Assembly (NCBI GenBank): GCA_050012495.1
Contig: JBEKHB010000012.1
Coordinates: forward strand, 15,840-79,839
Origin: BOG-1155 sp050012495
GTDB taxonomy: Bacteria > Desulfobacterota > Syntrophorhabdia > Syntrophorhabdales > WCHB1-27
Reading direction: 5' to 3'
Length of the DNA: 64,000 bases
Part shown: in pieces, positions 52,194 through 60,387 of the stretch
Numbering within the stretch: the first letter of the stretch is position 1
Layout of the letters: each line of letters opens with the position of its first letter
Translations under genes and position numbers: made by a program
The notes under the pieces: generated by a model
Database searches by the model: none
What the model saw: the letters and a program-made list of their open reading frames with translations, nothing else
Told to the model about the DNA's origin: nothing

Positions 52194-52901
52194 CTATGGA
52201 TCACGCTGTGTGTCGGTTTGCTGGTTCCCGCCTTTTTTTCTGAATGTACTGAGCATCTTTTGCACGCCTTCTTTCCTTTCCCGCTGCTGCGCTGCCCTTT
52301 CCCTGGATTGAGCCTCAAACTGCTTGAGCATCGTTTTTAAATCTCTTATCCTGAGCTCCCTCCCTTTGGAAAGAAGTTCCCCAAGGGAGCGAGATAACTG
52401 ACCTTGTTCTTTTTGAAGTATCTTCAGTGTGGCGGCAAGTTCCGCCTTTCTCTCTTCCTGCTTTTTAAGAATATCCGTGAGCACCTCATGGAAGTCATTG
52501 ATTCTGCCGATATTGTCCGTGTTCAGGCCATCCTTGAATGTTCCCAGATTTTCCTTGAGCCGCCTTGCCATTTCTCTCTGCTCAGTGAGATAGTTGTGAA
52601 GCAGTTTCCTCACCGCTCTCTCTCTGTCATCTTGAGAGAGGAGAATGGTATTCATCATCGCGTCAAAATCCTTTTTCCTGAGAGATTCGTTCCTCGCAAG
52701 GGTCTCGCGAAGCCGAACGTGTAATGCCTCCTTTTCCTCCTTTCCATGTGACATTGATTCCTGAAATTCACCAAGAACCATTTGCGTGTTGTCAATGATG
52801 AGGCTCATGCTCTGAAGCTTTTCCTCATAGGAAGAAATAATTCCTTCAACTACATGAGTCGCATTTACGCTGTCTGTCATTGGGGCCCTTGGGTCCGGCA
52901 T
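52194..52901 (-). CDS. Coiled-coil protein of the gas-vesicle locus
   Basis: This 235-residue protein is almost entirely charged helix and predicted coiled coil from about residue 25 to 220. I do not recognise its family. It lies between gvpA and the gvpC-like gene, 15 bases before the latter, so it may be another vesicle surface or scaffold protein. I could not find a clean 33-residue period in it. An ATG at 52880 is an alternative start. Confidence 0.75.
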   Translation of the reverse strand: MPDPRAPMTDSVNATHVVEGIISSYEEKLQSMSLIIDNTQMVLGEFQESMSHGKEEKEALHVRLRETLARNESLRKKDFDAMMNTILLSQDDRERAVRKLLHNYLTEQREMARRLKENLGTFKDGLNTDNIGRINDFHEVLTDILKKQEERKAELAATLKILQKEQGQLSRSLGELLSKGRELRIRDLKTMLKQFEAQSRERAAQQRERKEGVQKMLSTFRKKGGNQQTDTQRDP

Positions 52902-53018
52902 TAAGAAAGTTCCTGGCGTGTCATGCTTTCCGACCCTTTACCCTAAAACTGCGAAGGCTTGAGGATGACACGGCAAGAACTTTCATCCGCTTTTGCTCGG
53001 CTGAGCCTGGTAAAGCCT

Positions 53019-53225
53019 TTACGCTGCCGTCGCGGTAAGGCCGATCGCCTCGGCATACTTCAGATAGGTCTCCACTGACGCCACAACAACCCTGGCTTCA
53101 ATGGCAAGTATTTCTATACCTACCAGAGAAACCCTCACCCATGCATCGACGACCACACCCTTGTCAAGAATTCTGTCGATGACTTCCACTAAACTGGACG
53201 ATGCTATTGCCTTTTCCACTGCCAT
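53019..53225 (-). CDS. gvpA: Major gas vesicle shell protein GvpA
   Basis: This 68-residue protein is a textbook GvpA: SSSLVEVIDRILDKGVVVDA, WVRVSLVGIEILAIEARVVV and ASVETYLKYAEAIGLT. It forms the ribbed gas-permeable wall of the vesicle. It is the first gene of the locus and has the strongest ribosome site (GGAGGTGA, six bases before ATG), as expected for the most abundant product. Confidence 0.97.
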   Translation of the reverse strand: MAVEKAIASSSLVEVIDRILDKGVVVDAWVRVSLVGIEILAIEARVVVASVETYLKYAEAIGLTATAA

Positions 53226-53306
53226 AATCTCACCTCCGTTTTTTATTCCGCTTTTTTAAGGGGAGCGGTGAACCCGACCTTTTTTTGAGACCAGCCACCA
53301 TCGCCT

Positions 53307-53357
53307 GCGTGACGTTCTCTTCAGCGTGACGTTCTCTTCAGCGTGACGTTCTCTTCA
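53307..53357. repeat. Three perfect 17-bp tandem repeats in the gvpA leader
   Basis: GCGTGACGTTCTCTTCA occurs at 53307-53323, 53324-53340 and 53341-53357 without change. They lie 82-132 bases upstream of the gvpA start codon, downstream of the predicted promoter. The spacing is about 1.6 helical turns. Regulator binding or an RNA-level role is possible. Confidence 0.8.
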
Positions 53358-53407
53358 GAAAGCAGCGCGTTTTTGACAGCTTGCTTTTCTTTTGCTTCCT
53401 ACTTTTC

Positions 53408-53436
53408 AATGTAAATATGGCTGCATCGATATTCAA
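53408..53436 (-). promoter_or_regulatory. Candidate gvpA promoter
   Basis: On the minus strand TTGAAT (53436-53431) and TACATT (53413-53408) are 17 bases apart. Transcription would start near 53400 and the leader of about 175 bases would include the 17-bp repeats. Confidence 0.5.
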
Positions 53437-53463
53437 GGACACCGGGTACATTTGCACACGGTA

Positions 53464-53548
53464 ATGTCTTTTTTGTCAGACATTTATGCCCAATTGGCGC
53501 TCTATGTCTTTTTTGCAGATATTCATGCCGTATCGATGCCGAATTGGC
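53464..53548. repeat. Imperfect direct repeat upstream of the gvpA promoter
   Basis: Copies at 53464-53498 and 53504-53548 both begin ATGTCTTTTTTG and end AATTGGC. The second is about ten bases longer because of an internal duplication around ATGCCG. They lie upstream of the -35 and could be activator sites. Confidence 0.5.
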
Positions 53549-53643
53549 CTACCGGATGCTTTTCGAGCAGGTGATGGTCTCTGGTTCCTGTAAAAAAGTG
53601 GGGGCGCCATTATGAGCGCGCCCGGTCCTTTCCTCGCCTGCGC

Positions 53644-54417
53644 CTATTTTTCCGTCTTTGACGCAGCGACTATCCTTCTTCGTACCTTTTTCCATGAATC
53701 GGTGACAAGGAAGCTCTCCTCCATGTTCTCCACCATGCGCACGAATTTCTTCATAGGCACCGCCAGAGTGACAACGTCGGCCGGCACGCAGGGGCGCGCC
53801 GAGACGTCTAGCATCCCGATGACCGCCCGAGGTTTTTCGGCGTCTTTCTCACGATAGGGGTACTGTACGATGGTCGAACAACCCGCGCCGAAAGGCGAGA
53901 AGACGGCATCGACGTCCGCCTCGTCGAAGGCGGCGAGAGTGAAGAGGCCGGAGAGGACGTCAGGTGCGGCGAAGAAGATAACCACGTCGGGGTAGTCCGA
54001 TTCTGCAAGCCTATCCCATCGCTTGAACACGATGAGCGCACCCGGCGCGGTAAAGGCCGGCTGCCTTTTCATCGTCTCCCTCACCAGCTCGGGCGATTTC
54101 TTGTACCGCTCGCCTTCCAGCTTCCCCGGTATGCCGTAGGACAAAAAATATTCGAACTCCGGCATCAGCTCGCTCGCGAAACCGAGATACCTCCTCCCTC
54201 CGGCGCAGCCGATCACCTCGGCATTGAGGGCGACGTTCTTCCCCCGCCCCGCCTTTGCCAGGTCCCCTATCAGGCACCGGTGGCCGGTCGCCGGCTTCGG
54301 CATCTCTGCTCCCGGCGGCAACTCGTCCGTGTAAAAGAACGAGATGGGCAGATCGCTCCCGTTAAAGTATTTCTTCCAAAGGCGCTCAAACTTGTCCTTG
54401 ATTCCCATGTCCATAAT
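53644..54417 (-). CDS. DUF169 family protein
   Basis: From the ATG at 54417, preceded by GGAGGCG, this encodes 257 residues. It has the DUF169 layout: HRCLIGDLAKAGRGKNVALN, the CAGGRRYLGF block, PDVVIFFAAPDVLSGL and GAGCSTIVQYPY with conserved cysteines. DUF169 proteins are common in anaerobes and their function is unknown. The conserved Cys residues suggest a metal or cofactor site. Neighbours give no strong clue. Confidence 0.8.
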   Translation of the reverse strand: MMDMGIKDKFERLWKKYFNGSDLPISFFYTDELPPGAEMPKPATGHRCLIGDLAKAGRGKNVALNAEVIGCAGGRRYLGFASELMPEFEYFLSYGIPGKLEGERYKKSPELVRETMKRQPAFTAPGALIVFKRWDRLAESDYPDVVIFFAAPDVLSGLFTLAAFDEADVDAVFSPFGAGCSTIVQYPYREKDAEKPRAVIGMLDVSARPCVPADVVTLAVPMKKFVRMVENMEESFLVTDSWKKVRRRIVAASKTEK

Positions 54418-54460
54418 CGACGCCTCCTTTAAAAATAACAATGCACCGCGACGCACAACG

Positions 54461-54769
54461 TTATGCGGTTTTCCTTTCAAGTACTTTTACTTCTTTCTCG
54501 ATGCGCCCTTTCAGCCTATCCTTCTCTGTCTCAAGGTCGTATCGGGATTGCAGGTTAAGCCAGAAACGCTCTGAAAGTCCGAAGTAACGGGAAAGACGGA
54601 GTGCCGTATCGGCGGTTATCGCGCGTGTGCCGTGCACGATTTCATTTACGCGACGCGGCGGCACGCTGATGTCTTTAGCCAATCTGTACTGGCTTATGTT
54701 GAGAGGCTTGAGGAATTCCTCAGACAATATCTCTCCCGGATGTATCGGCTCGATTGTTTTGGCGGTCAT
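54461..54769 (-). CDS. higA: HigA-type antitoxin
   Basis: This 102-residue protein has an XRE helix-turn-helix of the HigA/VapI type (IHPGEILSEEFLKPLNISQY, VPPRRVNEIVHGTRAITADT, LSERFWLNLQ). It would neutralise HigB and repress the pair's promoter. It lies ten bases after higB, and GAGGAG precedes the ATG. Confidence 0.93.
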   Translation of the reverse strand: MTAKTIEPIHPGEILSEEFLKPLNISQYRLAKDISVPPRRVNEIVHGTRAITADTALRLSRYFGLSERFWLNLQSRYDLETEKDRLKGRIEKEVKVLERKTA

Positions 54770-54779
54770 GAGCTCCTCC

Positions 54780-55061
54780 TTAATGGCAATCGACTATTTC
54801 AACTTCAAGGACGTCTCCGCCGTCCCAAAGAAAGCATATTCGCCATTGGTCGTTAATCCGGATACTATACCGATCCTGCCGGTCACCCGCGAGTTTTTCC
54901 AATTGGTTTCCCTGCGGCGCCCGCAAATCGTCCGGTTGTTCTGCAGCGTCCAGGGTCAAGAGTTTTCTGAGCGCCCTTCGGCACATGGCCTGTGAGAACT
55001 TGGAGACCGGCTCTCTCAGAAAGACCTTCCCGGTATGTTTGCAGCGAAAGGTCTTTATCAT
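54780..55061 (-). CDS. higB: HigB-type mRNA-interferase toxin
   Basis: This 93-residue RelE/HigB-type toxin has the signature ending DRYSIRINDQWRICFLW and EVEIVDCH, where the family usually has DYH. It would cut mRNA at the ribosome. The toxin gene precedes the antitoxin gene, as in other higBA systems. The Tyr-to-Cys change near the end is unusual and might weaken activity. Confidence 0.92.
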   Translation of the reverse strand: MIKTFRCKHTGKVFLREPVSKFSQAMCRRALRKLLTLDAAEQPDDLRAPQGNQLEKLAGDRQDRYSIRINDQWRICFLWDGGDVLEVEIVDCH

Positions 55062-55069
55062 TACAAAGA

Positions 55070-55098
55070 ATAATATCGCTATGCGTTAATAATGTCAA
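55070..55098 (-). promoter_or_regulatory. higBA promoter
   Basis: On the minus strand TTGACA (55098-55093) and TATTAT (55075-55070) are 17 bases apart, immediately upstream of higB. HigA would be expected to bind here. Confidence 0.75.
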
Positions 55099-55203
55099 GC
55101 GTTACTATTTCCAAAGGTCCTTTCATGCGTAAAGACCCAAGAAAGTGGGCGCCGTGCAAGCCCACATAGGTAACATATTCATATAATTGTGGAATAATAA
55201 TGC

Positions 55204-55231
55204 TTGACATTGTCAGATGTCTATGTATAAA
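55204..55231 (+). promoter_or_regulatory. Promoter of the secreted lectin-like protein gene
   Basis: TTGACA (55204-55209) and TATAAA (55226-55231) are 16 bases apart. The next plus-strand gene starts at 55423. Confidence 0.65.
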
Positions 55232-55422
55232 ACCACTGCATTACGTAGCATTGTGTGGCAACAGGTGAGATCAACGGATGATGAGGTGGAGGGATCACGA
55301 AGTAGTAGGCTTTTGCTCGTATTCCGGCTGAAAGGTTGAGTTGGCTCGCTTTACCGAAAGCGGCGCTGCGCTCACCTCCTTCACCCTGCACGATGTCTTG
55401 TGTTTCTCATAAGGAGGGAGTC

Positions 55423-56694
55423 ATGAAAGGTTTCAAAAAGGTTCTTTCAGTATGCGGATTCCTAGGTTTCCTGGCAGTTCTCATTTCTACTTCAGTGATG
55501 GCTCAGTCCACCTATACCTTCCCCTGGTCTACAACGTTTAACTTTCCGGATATCTACAGCGCGAGCGTGTCGAATGCTACCAATTATTTTTTTCCCACTC
55601 TCTCCCCCGGCACGATTACAAACAATGCGCAAGCAGCATCCAGCTCGCAATACAACCTCAATTATTCAGGTCATAGCGGTACTGAATATACTCAAGTGGA
55701 GAGCGCCGCAAACTACCCTAATGGCGCGGGCGGCAATGGCCTGAGGTTCTGGGTGGGATATGATAACTCAGGCAATTACAACAATGTCCATTCCGATCCG
55801 GTGGACCTTTTCTTAGGTACAGCCCATAATCCCGGGAATCAGCATCCTGAATTGTGGTTCCGCTGGTACATGCGGTATCAGTCCGGTTTTCAATGGGTCC
55901 CGGCCAGTGGTCCCGGCGGCACCTCCGGAGGTGGTCCTAACTACTCCAAGAACATCTACATATGGTCCACGACCATGAGCAATCCGGCGGTGATCTTTGA
56001 GTATGCCTACACGGATAATTATCGTATATATGTACAGCTTAATAATGGCGGCACATCTCTCTACGGGAATTCCGGCTGGCAAACCGTTCAATGCGGCGGT
56101 AATGGAAATCTCACGAGCAACGGCAGCTGGCATTGCTTCGAAGCCCATATCAAAGCAGATACAAACGGCTCCAACGGCGTTGCCGAATTATGGATTGATA
56201 ATGTTCAGCAGTTCAGTAAATCGAATGTGAACTTTGGTACTCCAGGCGGTTGGAGCATGATAGAACTTAATTCTAATTGCAGCAATCCCGCCAATACCGG
56301 GGTCAATTATTACATCGACTACGACGATATAGCGATCAGCACCACCGGTCGCATCGGTCCTATTGGAACAACACCAACACCAACACCGACACCACCTGCC
56401 GCAACGCCGCCGACCGTCCCAACGAACGTGAAGGCAACCGTCGCCTCATCGAGCCAGATCAACCTCACGTGGACCGCCTCTACGGATAGCGCGGGCGTCG
56501 CGGGCTACACAATTTATCGAAATGGCGCAGAGGCGGGAACTGCCGCCAGTACGTCCTATGATGACGCGGGGCTCTCTCCCGATACCAGGTATACCTATAC
56601 GGTATCCGCCTATGATGCAGCAGGTAATCAATCGGCTCAATCGACCCCGGTATCGGCAACCACCGCACAGGCTTCTACCAAGCGGAAAAGATGA
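55423..56694 (+). CDS. Secreted protein with a lectin-like domain and a fibronectin III domain
   Basis: From the ATG at 55423, after AAGGAGGGAG, this encodes 423 residues. A signal peptide (about 1-28) ends STSVMAQ. Residues about 30-310 look like a concanavalin-type beta sandwich rich in Asn, Gly, Ser and Trp, as in polysaccharide lyase or glycan-binding proteins. A short TPTPTPTPP linker leads to a fibronectin type III domain (about 335-415) and a basic tail. It is probably exported and binds or cleaves glycans; no catalytic residues can be assigned by eye. Confidence 0.78.
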   Translation: MKGFKKVLSVCGFLGFLAVLISTSVMAQSTYTFPWSTTFNFPDIYSASVSNATNYFFPTLSPGTITNNAQAASSSQYNLNYSGHSGTEYTQVESAANYPNGAGGNGLRFWVGYDNSGNYNNVHSDPVDLFLGTAHNPGNQHPELWFRWYMRYQSGFQWVPASGPGGTSGGGPNYSKNIYIWSTTMSNPAVIFEYAYTDNYRIYVQLNNGGTSLYGNSGWQTVQCGGNGNLTSNGSWHCFEAHIKADTNGSNGVAELWIDNVQQFSKSNVNFGTPGGWSMIELNSNCSNPANTGVNYYIDYDDIAISTTGRIGPIGTTPTPTPTPPAATPPTVPTNVKATVASSSQINLTWTASTDSAGVAGYTIYRNGAEAGTAASTSYDDAGLSPDTRYTYTVSAYDAAGNQSAQSTPVSATTAQASTKRKR

Positions 56695-57042
56695 GCAACC
56701 GGGTCGGCTCGCCGGTCGGCCGGACTTTCCGGATCGATGGGCAAAGGGTCGAAAGCCCGAAGCGGCGGCAAGTATGAAACACTAAACCCGACGCGACACA
56801 AGCATTGTTAGACAGAAAAGCATTGAACATGAGAAAGCGGCCATGGTACAAGACTAAGGATGTTATGCCGTACCCGGGTGAATTAACCTGAAAAGTTACA
56901 GCGCCGGTCTATTGTGGGAGAAGAAAAAGGCAGCCGTGAAGGGCACATGGTGCTCCGGCGAACACAAAGGGCATCATAATAATCAGGTTCTATCCGGCGC
57001 CTGGTTGCTCGTGTCCGTCCTCAAGCGGCATCACCGTCCTGT
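56695..57042 (+). other. Intergenic region with no recognised feature
   Basis: This 348-base gap separates two genes for exported proteins. I see no convincing promoter, hairpin or small gene in it. Confidence 0.5.
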
Positions 57043-58014
57043 ATGAAGCCGGATATGATGAGGAGCTTCTCGGTAATAGGCGCATTCATGGTTTTGCTGG
57101 GTCTCCTCGCCGTTAACGCCCGGGCTCAGGACGTCTCGGTCCTTGGCGGGGTGAAGCAGAATTCCGAGACACATGCCGATACCTACATGTGGCAGCTTGA
57201 GTATATGCAGGGGCTCAGCGATCACATCGCGTGGAGCTTTTCCTACCTGAATGAGGGGCACGTCCCGGATCATCACCGGGACGGGCCGGTCTCTCAAATC
57301 TGGGCCCGTACGGACGTGCTTCAGCAACGGCTTTCGCTGGCAGCCGGAATAGGCGTCTACCGTTACTTCGATACGGCTGCACTGAACGACGGATCTTATG
57401 CAGATGACCACGGGTGGGGCGCAATTTCCAGCCTCGTAGCGACGTGGCGTATCCAGGGCCCCTGGCTCATGCAATTGCGTGGCAACTGGGTGCATACCGA
57501 ACACGGTGTTGACAACTTTTCGGCCCTTGTCGGGATCGGCTACCAGCTTGACGCCCCTCATGCTTTCAAAGAGCAGTGCCTCCCGGAAAAGTTGACGAAC
57601 AATGAGGTTACGCAGTTTTTTGGTCAAACGACCGCGAACAGCTTCAATTCGGACAAATCGATTGCCGCAGCCATTGAATATCGGAGAAGACTTGCGCCCT
57701 TCCTCGAATGGACCGTCACTTCTCTGTATGAGGGCGATACCGGCATTCAAGATCGCTTCGGTCTCATGACCCAGCTCTGGGCAGTGCACTCCTTCTTTGA
57801 TGAACGTGTATCTTTAGGGATTGGCGGCGGACCCTATTTTGTCATCGACAGGTACCATCCCGGAGACGATGAGACAGTGGTAGGCGTTTTCGGCATGACC
57901 GCGAGCTATCGATTCATGCCGCGTTGGACCGTACGGCTCTCCTGGAACAGAGTGGTGACCAACTACAACAGTGACAGCGATATTATCCTTGCCGGAATCG
58001 GCTATCTTTTTTGA
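57043..58014 (+). CDS. Outer-membrane beta-barrel protein with an internal duplication
   Basis: This 323-residue protein has a signal peptide ending near AVNARAQ and closes with the aromatic GYLF typical of outer-membrane barrels. The two halves resemble each other: SYLNEGHVPDHHRDGPVSQI with SLAAGIGVYRYFD in the first, and SLYEGDTGIQDRFGLMTQLW with SLGIGGGPYFVID in the second. Each half looks like a set of barrel strands, so the gene probably arose by tandem duplication. Function is unknown; transport or lipid modification is possible. The start may be one of the nearby ATGs at 57055 or 57058. Confidence 0.75.
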   Translation: MKPDMMRSFSVIGAFMVLLGLLAVNARAQDVSVLGGVKQNSETHADTYMWQLEYMQGLSDHIAWSFSYLNEGHVPDHHRDGPVSQIWARTDVLQQRLSLAAGIGVYRYFDTAALNDGSYADDHGWGAISSLVATWRIQGPWLMQLRGNWVHTEHGVDNFSALVGIGYQLDAPHAFKEQCLPEKLTNNEVTQFFGQTTANSFNSDKSIAAAIEYRRRLAPFLEWTVTSLYEGDTGIQDRFGLMTQLWAVHSFFDERVSLGIGGGPYFVIDRYHPGDDETVVGVFGMTASYRFMPRWTVRLSWNRVVTNYNSDSDIILAGIGYLF

Positions 58015-58475
58015 GGCCCGGCCATGCGAGAGCATTGCCGCGCCGACTCCTCCGATCCTCACGCGTAATCACCGGCGCCATTATAGCCCAAAACCTCCCG
58101 ATTTATGCCAATTGTGCAATTGTGGTCACTGCGCCCCGGGTTGCACCGAAATCGCCGGCAATCAGGTCTATAGTTACAGGTGTTGTTCGTTATTGTCAAG
58201 TGTTTTTGGCTGAAACTGAAAGCACTGAGCCCCTGAAGACACATGGGCGCCATCGATAGATAATCAAGATATAGCAACAAGAATGTAGGGAAAGTGAAAA
58301 AGCAGCCTTTGCTTTGCTGCCAAAATAGTGTAGCATATAATGCAAAGAAATTGCGTGAAATCACCTCAAGGCCGGACACTCACGCACAGATGCCGGGATC
58401 AAGCGGCCTCGGATGTTCGGTTTTCACCAGGTCCGGTTTCCCTAAGACGCTATGGAAACCGGAGAAGGAATCGAC
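58015..58475 (+). other. Intergenic region upstream of the histidine kinase
   Basis: No gene or clear RNA is supported in this 461-base gap. Short open frames look random. Confidence 0.5.
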
Positions 58476-60212
58476 ATGGGCAGAAAAAGGAGCGATACTC
58501 CCGGGCGCGGCAAGTCCGAACCCCATGAATCCGCAGGTTTGCGCAGCCGGGCAGAGATCCGCCCGGCAGAAAAAGGCCCGGCTGAGATGCGGCCGGCGGA
58601 TCTGGAAAGGCTTGTCCACGAGCTGCAGGCGCACCGGATCGAGCTCGAAATGCAGAACGAGGAGCTTAAGCGGGTCCAATCGGAGATCGCGAAATCCCGG
58701 CAGAAGTACATCGACCTCTATGACTTCGCCCCTGTCGGCTATTTCAGCTTTGATCGGAACGGGGTGATTACCGAAGCGAACCTGACCGGCGCCTCTTTAG
58801 TCGGCATCGAACGCAGTCGTCTTGTCGGCAAGCCCTTTTCTCTTTTTGTGAGCCGCCAACACAGGGATACCTTTTTCACACATCGCCGCAAGACGCAAAA
58901 GACCGGCAGGACGGAGCGGTGCGAGCTGCTCGTTCAGCGCAAAGACGGCTCCCTCGTTCCCGTCTTGATGGAGAGTGTGACCGCAGCGGATAAGGCAGGG
59001 AACGTAATCATCCGTTCAGCGGTCATGGACATCACCGAGGCGCGGGACGAGCTGGAGCAGCGCGTCCGGGAGCGGACCGAAGAGCTCAGGCGTCAGGCCG
59101 AGCTACTCGAACTTTCCCACGAAGCTATTCTCGTGAGGGACCTGGACAACAGGATCATATTCTGGAGCAGGGGCGCAAGTGAGACATACGGCTGGACGAA
59201 GGCGGAGGCTCTGGGTAATGTCGCACACGTCTTATTAAAAATAGAGTCTTCTCTATTTGAGGATCTCACGGCGGGGCTCATGGAAAAGGGCCGCTGGGAA
59301 GGGGAGCAGGTCCACACAAGAAAGGACGGAGCGCAGATAACGATTCTCAGCAGGCAGGCTCTTCAGCGGGATGAGACAAGCCGGCCGATCGCCATATTCG
59401 AAATCAACATCGATGTCACGAGCGAGCGCGGCCTTGAAGAACACCTCCGCCAGGCCCAGAAGATGGAGGCCATCGGCACACTGGCAGGCGGCATTGCGCA
59501 TGATTTCAACAACATGCTGGCCGTCATCATCGGCAATGCGGAACTGGCCCTCGACGATATCAGCGGAAATGAAGGGCCCGTACGGAACATAGAGCAGATA
59601 TTGAAGGCGTCCGGGCGGGCAAGAGACCTGGTCAAGCAGATTCTCACGTTCAGCCCAAAAAAAGAGCAGGAAAAAAATGCGTTACATCTGACCCCTCTGG
59701 TCGAAGAGACATGCAAACTCCTCCGTAGCTCTCTCCCCGGCGCCGTCAGGATGAAACTCGATTTACGCGCCGCATCGGACACCGTTATCGGCGATCCTAC
59801 CCAACTGCAGCAGGTACTGATGAACCTCTGTACGAACGCAGCCCATGCGATGCGAGAAAGGGGCGGAATCCTTTTGATAAGTCTCGCTGATGTCGCGTGT
59901 ACCCGCCCCGATAAGATGCCGGAGGCTGATATGACGCCGGGTATCTACGTGAAGCTCGGCGTCAAGGATACCGGGACAGGCATGGCGGAGAACGTGCAAA
60001 AACGGATGTTCGAGCCGTTTTTCACGACGAAAGAGACCGGTCAGGGAACAGGCATGGGTCTCGCAGTGGTCTATGGCGTCGTCAAGGACCATGGGGGTGC
60101 AATTTCCGTACAGAGCAAGATGGGCGAAGGATCGACCTTCACGATCTTCTTGCCCTGTGCCGACGCAGCGGCGAAAGAGGGGCAGGAGGAAACTTTTCGT
60201 CCATCGTCCTAG
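58476..60212 (+). CDS. PAS-domain hybrid-less histidine kinase
   Basis: From the ATG at 58476, preceded by GGAGAAGGAA, this encodes 578 residues; an in-frame ATG at 58452 lacks a ribosome site. A coiled N-terminal stretch leads to two PAS domains (about 75-190 and 205-320). The kinase core has His342 in GGIAHDFNNMLAVIIGNAEL. The ATPase domain has NLCTNAAHAM (N box), VKDTGTGM (G1), FEPFFTTKETGQGTGMGLAV (F and G2). There is no membrane segment and no receiver, so it is a soluble sensor with an unlinked partner. Confidence 0.9.
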   Translation: MGRKRSDTPGRGKSEPHESAGLRSRAEIRPAEKGPAEMRPADLERLVHELQAHRIELEMQNEELKRVQSEIAKSRQKYIDLYDFAPVGYFSFDRNGVITEANLTGASLVGIERSRLVGKPFSLFVSRQHRDTFFTHRRKTQKTGRTERCELLVQRKDGSLVPVLMESVTAADKAGNVIIRSAVMDITEARDELEQRVRERTEELRRQAELLELSHEAILVRDLDNRIIFWSRGASETYGWTKAEALGNVAHVLLKIESSLFEDLTAGLMEKGRWEGEQVHTRKDGAQITILSRQALQRDETSRPIAIFEINIDVTSERGLEEHLRQAQKMEAIGTLAGGIAHDFNNMLAVIIGNAELALDDISGNEGPVRNIEQILKASGRARDLVKQILTFSPKKEQEKNALHLTPLVEETCKLLRSSLPGAVRMKLDLRAASDTVIGDPTQLQQVLMNLCTNAAHAMRERGGILLISLADVACTRPDKMPEADMTPGIYVKLGVKDTGTGMAENVQKRMFEPFFTTKETGQGTGMGLAVVYGVVKDHGGAISVQSKMGEGSTFTIFLPCADAAAKEGQEETFRPSS

Positions 60213-60215
60213 TCC

Positions 60216-60236
60216 CGAAGGGACGGCCGCCCTTCG
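60216..60236 (+). terminator. Hairpin after the histidine kinase gene
   Basis: CGAAGGG (60216-60222) pairs with CCCTTCG (60230-60236) around a seven-base loop, four bases past the stop. A copy of TTCGTCCATCGTC flanks it on each side (60196 and 60233). No T-run follows. Confidence 0.45.
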
Positions 60237-60387
60237 TCCATCGTCTCTTATCACTCGCCCCTCGTCGCTCTGCACTTCGATACTCATTGACAAACCGCGG
60301 GGAATCGCATACCATTCTTGTATACAGTCCAACGTGTTGTCCTTCGGAAAGAGGCGGCGATCAAAGATAGATCGCTCAGGGAGGCTC

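Larger units (their letters stand above)
53226..53643 (-). other. gvpA leader and promoter region
   Basis: No gene is supported in this 418-base stretch. It holds three 17-bp tandem repeats, a candidate promoter (53408-53436) and an imperfect direct repeat (53464-53548). Control of the gas-vesicle operon is probably concentrated here. Confidence 0.6.
55062..55422. other. Divergent promoter region between higBA and the secreted protein gene
   Basis: This 361-base gap has no gene. It holds the higBA promoter (55070-55098) and an opposite promoter (55204-55231) with a leader of about 185 bases before the next gene. Confidence 0.65.

Noticed and set aside
53307..53357. CRISPR-like array
   Set aside because: The three 17-bp units are adjacent with no spacers and no cas genes are near, so this is a plain tandem repeat.
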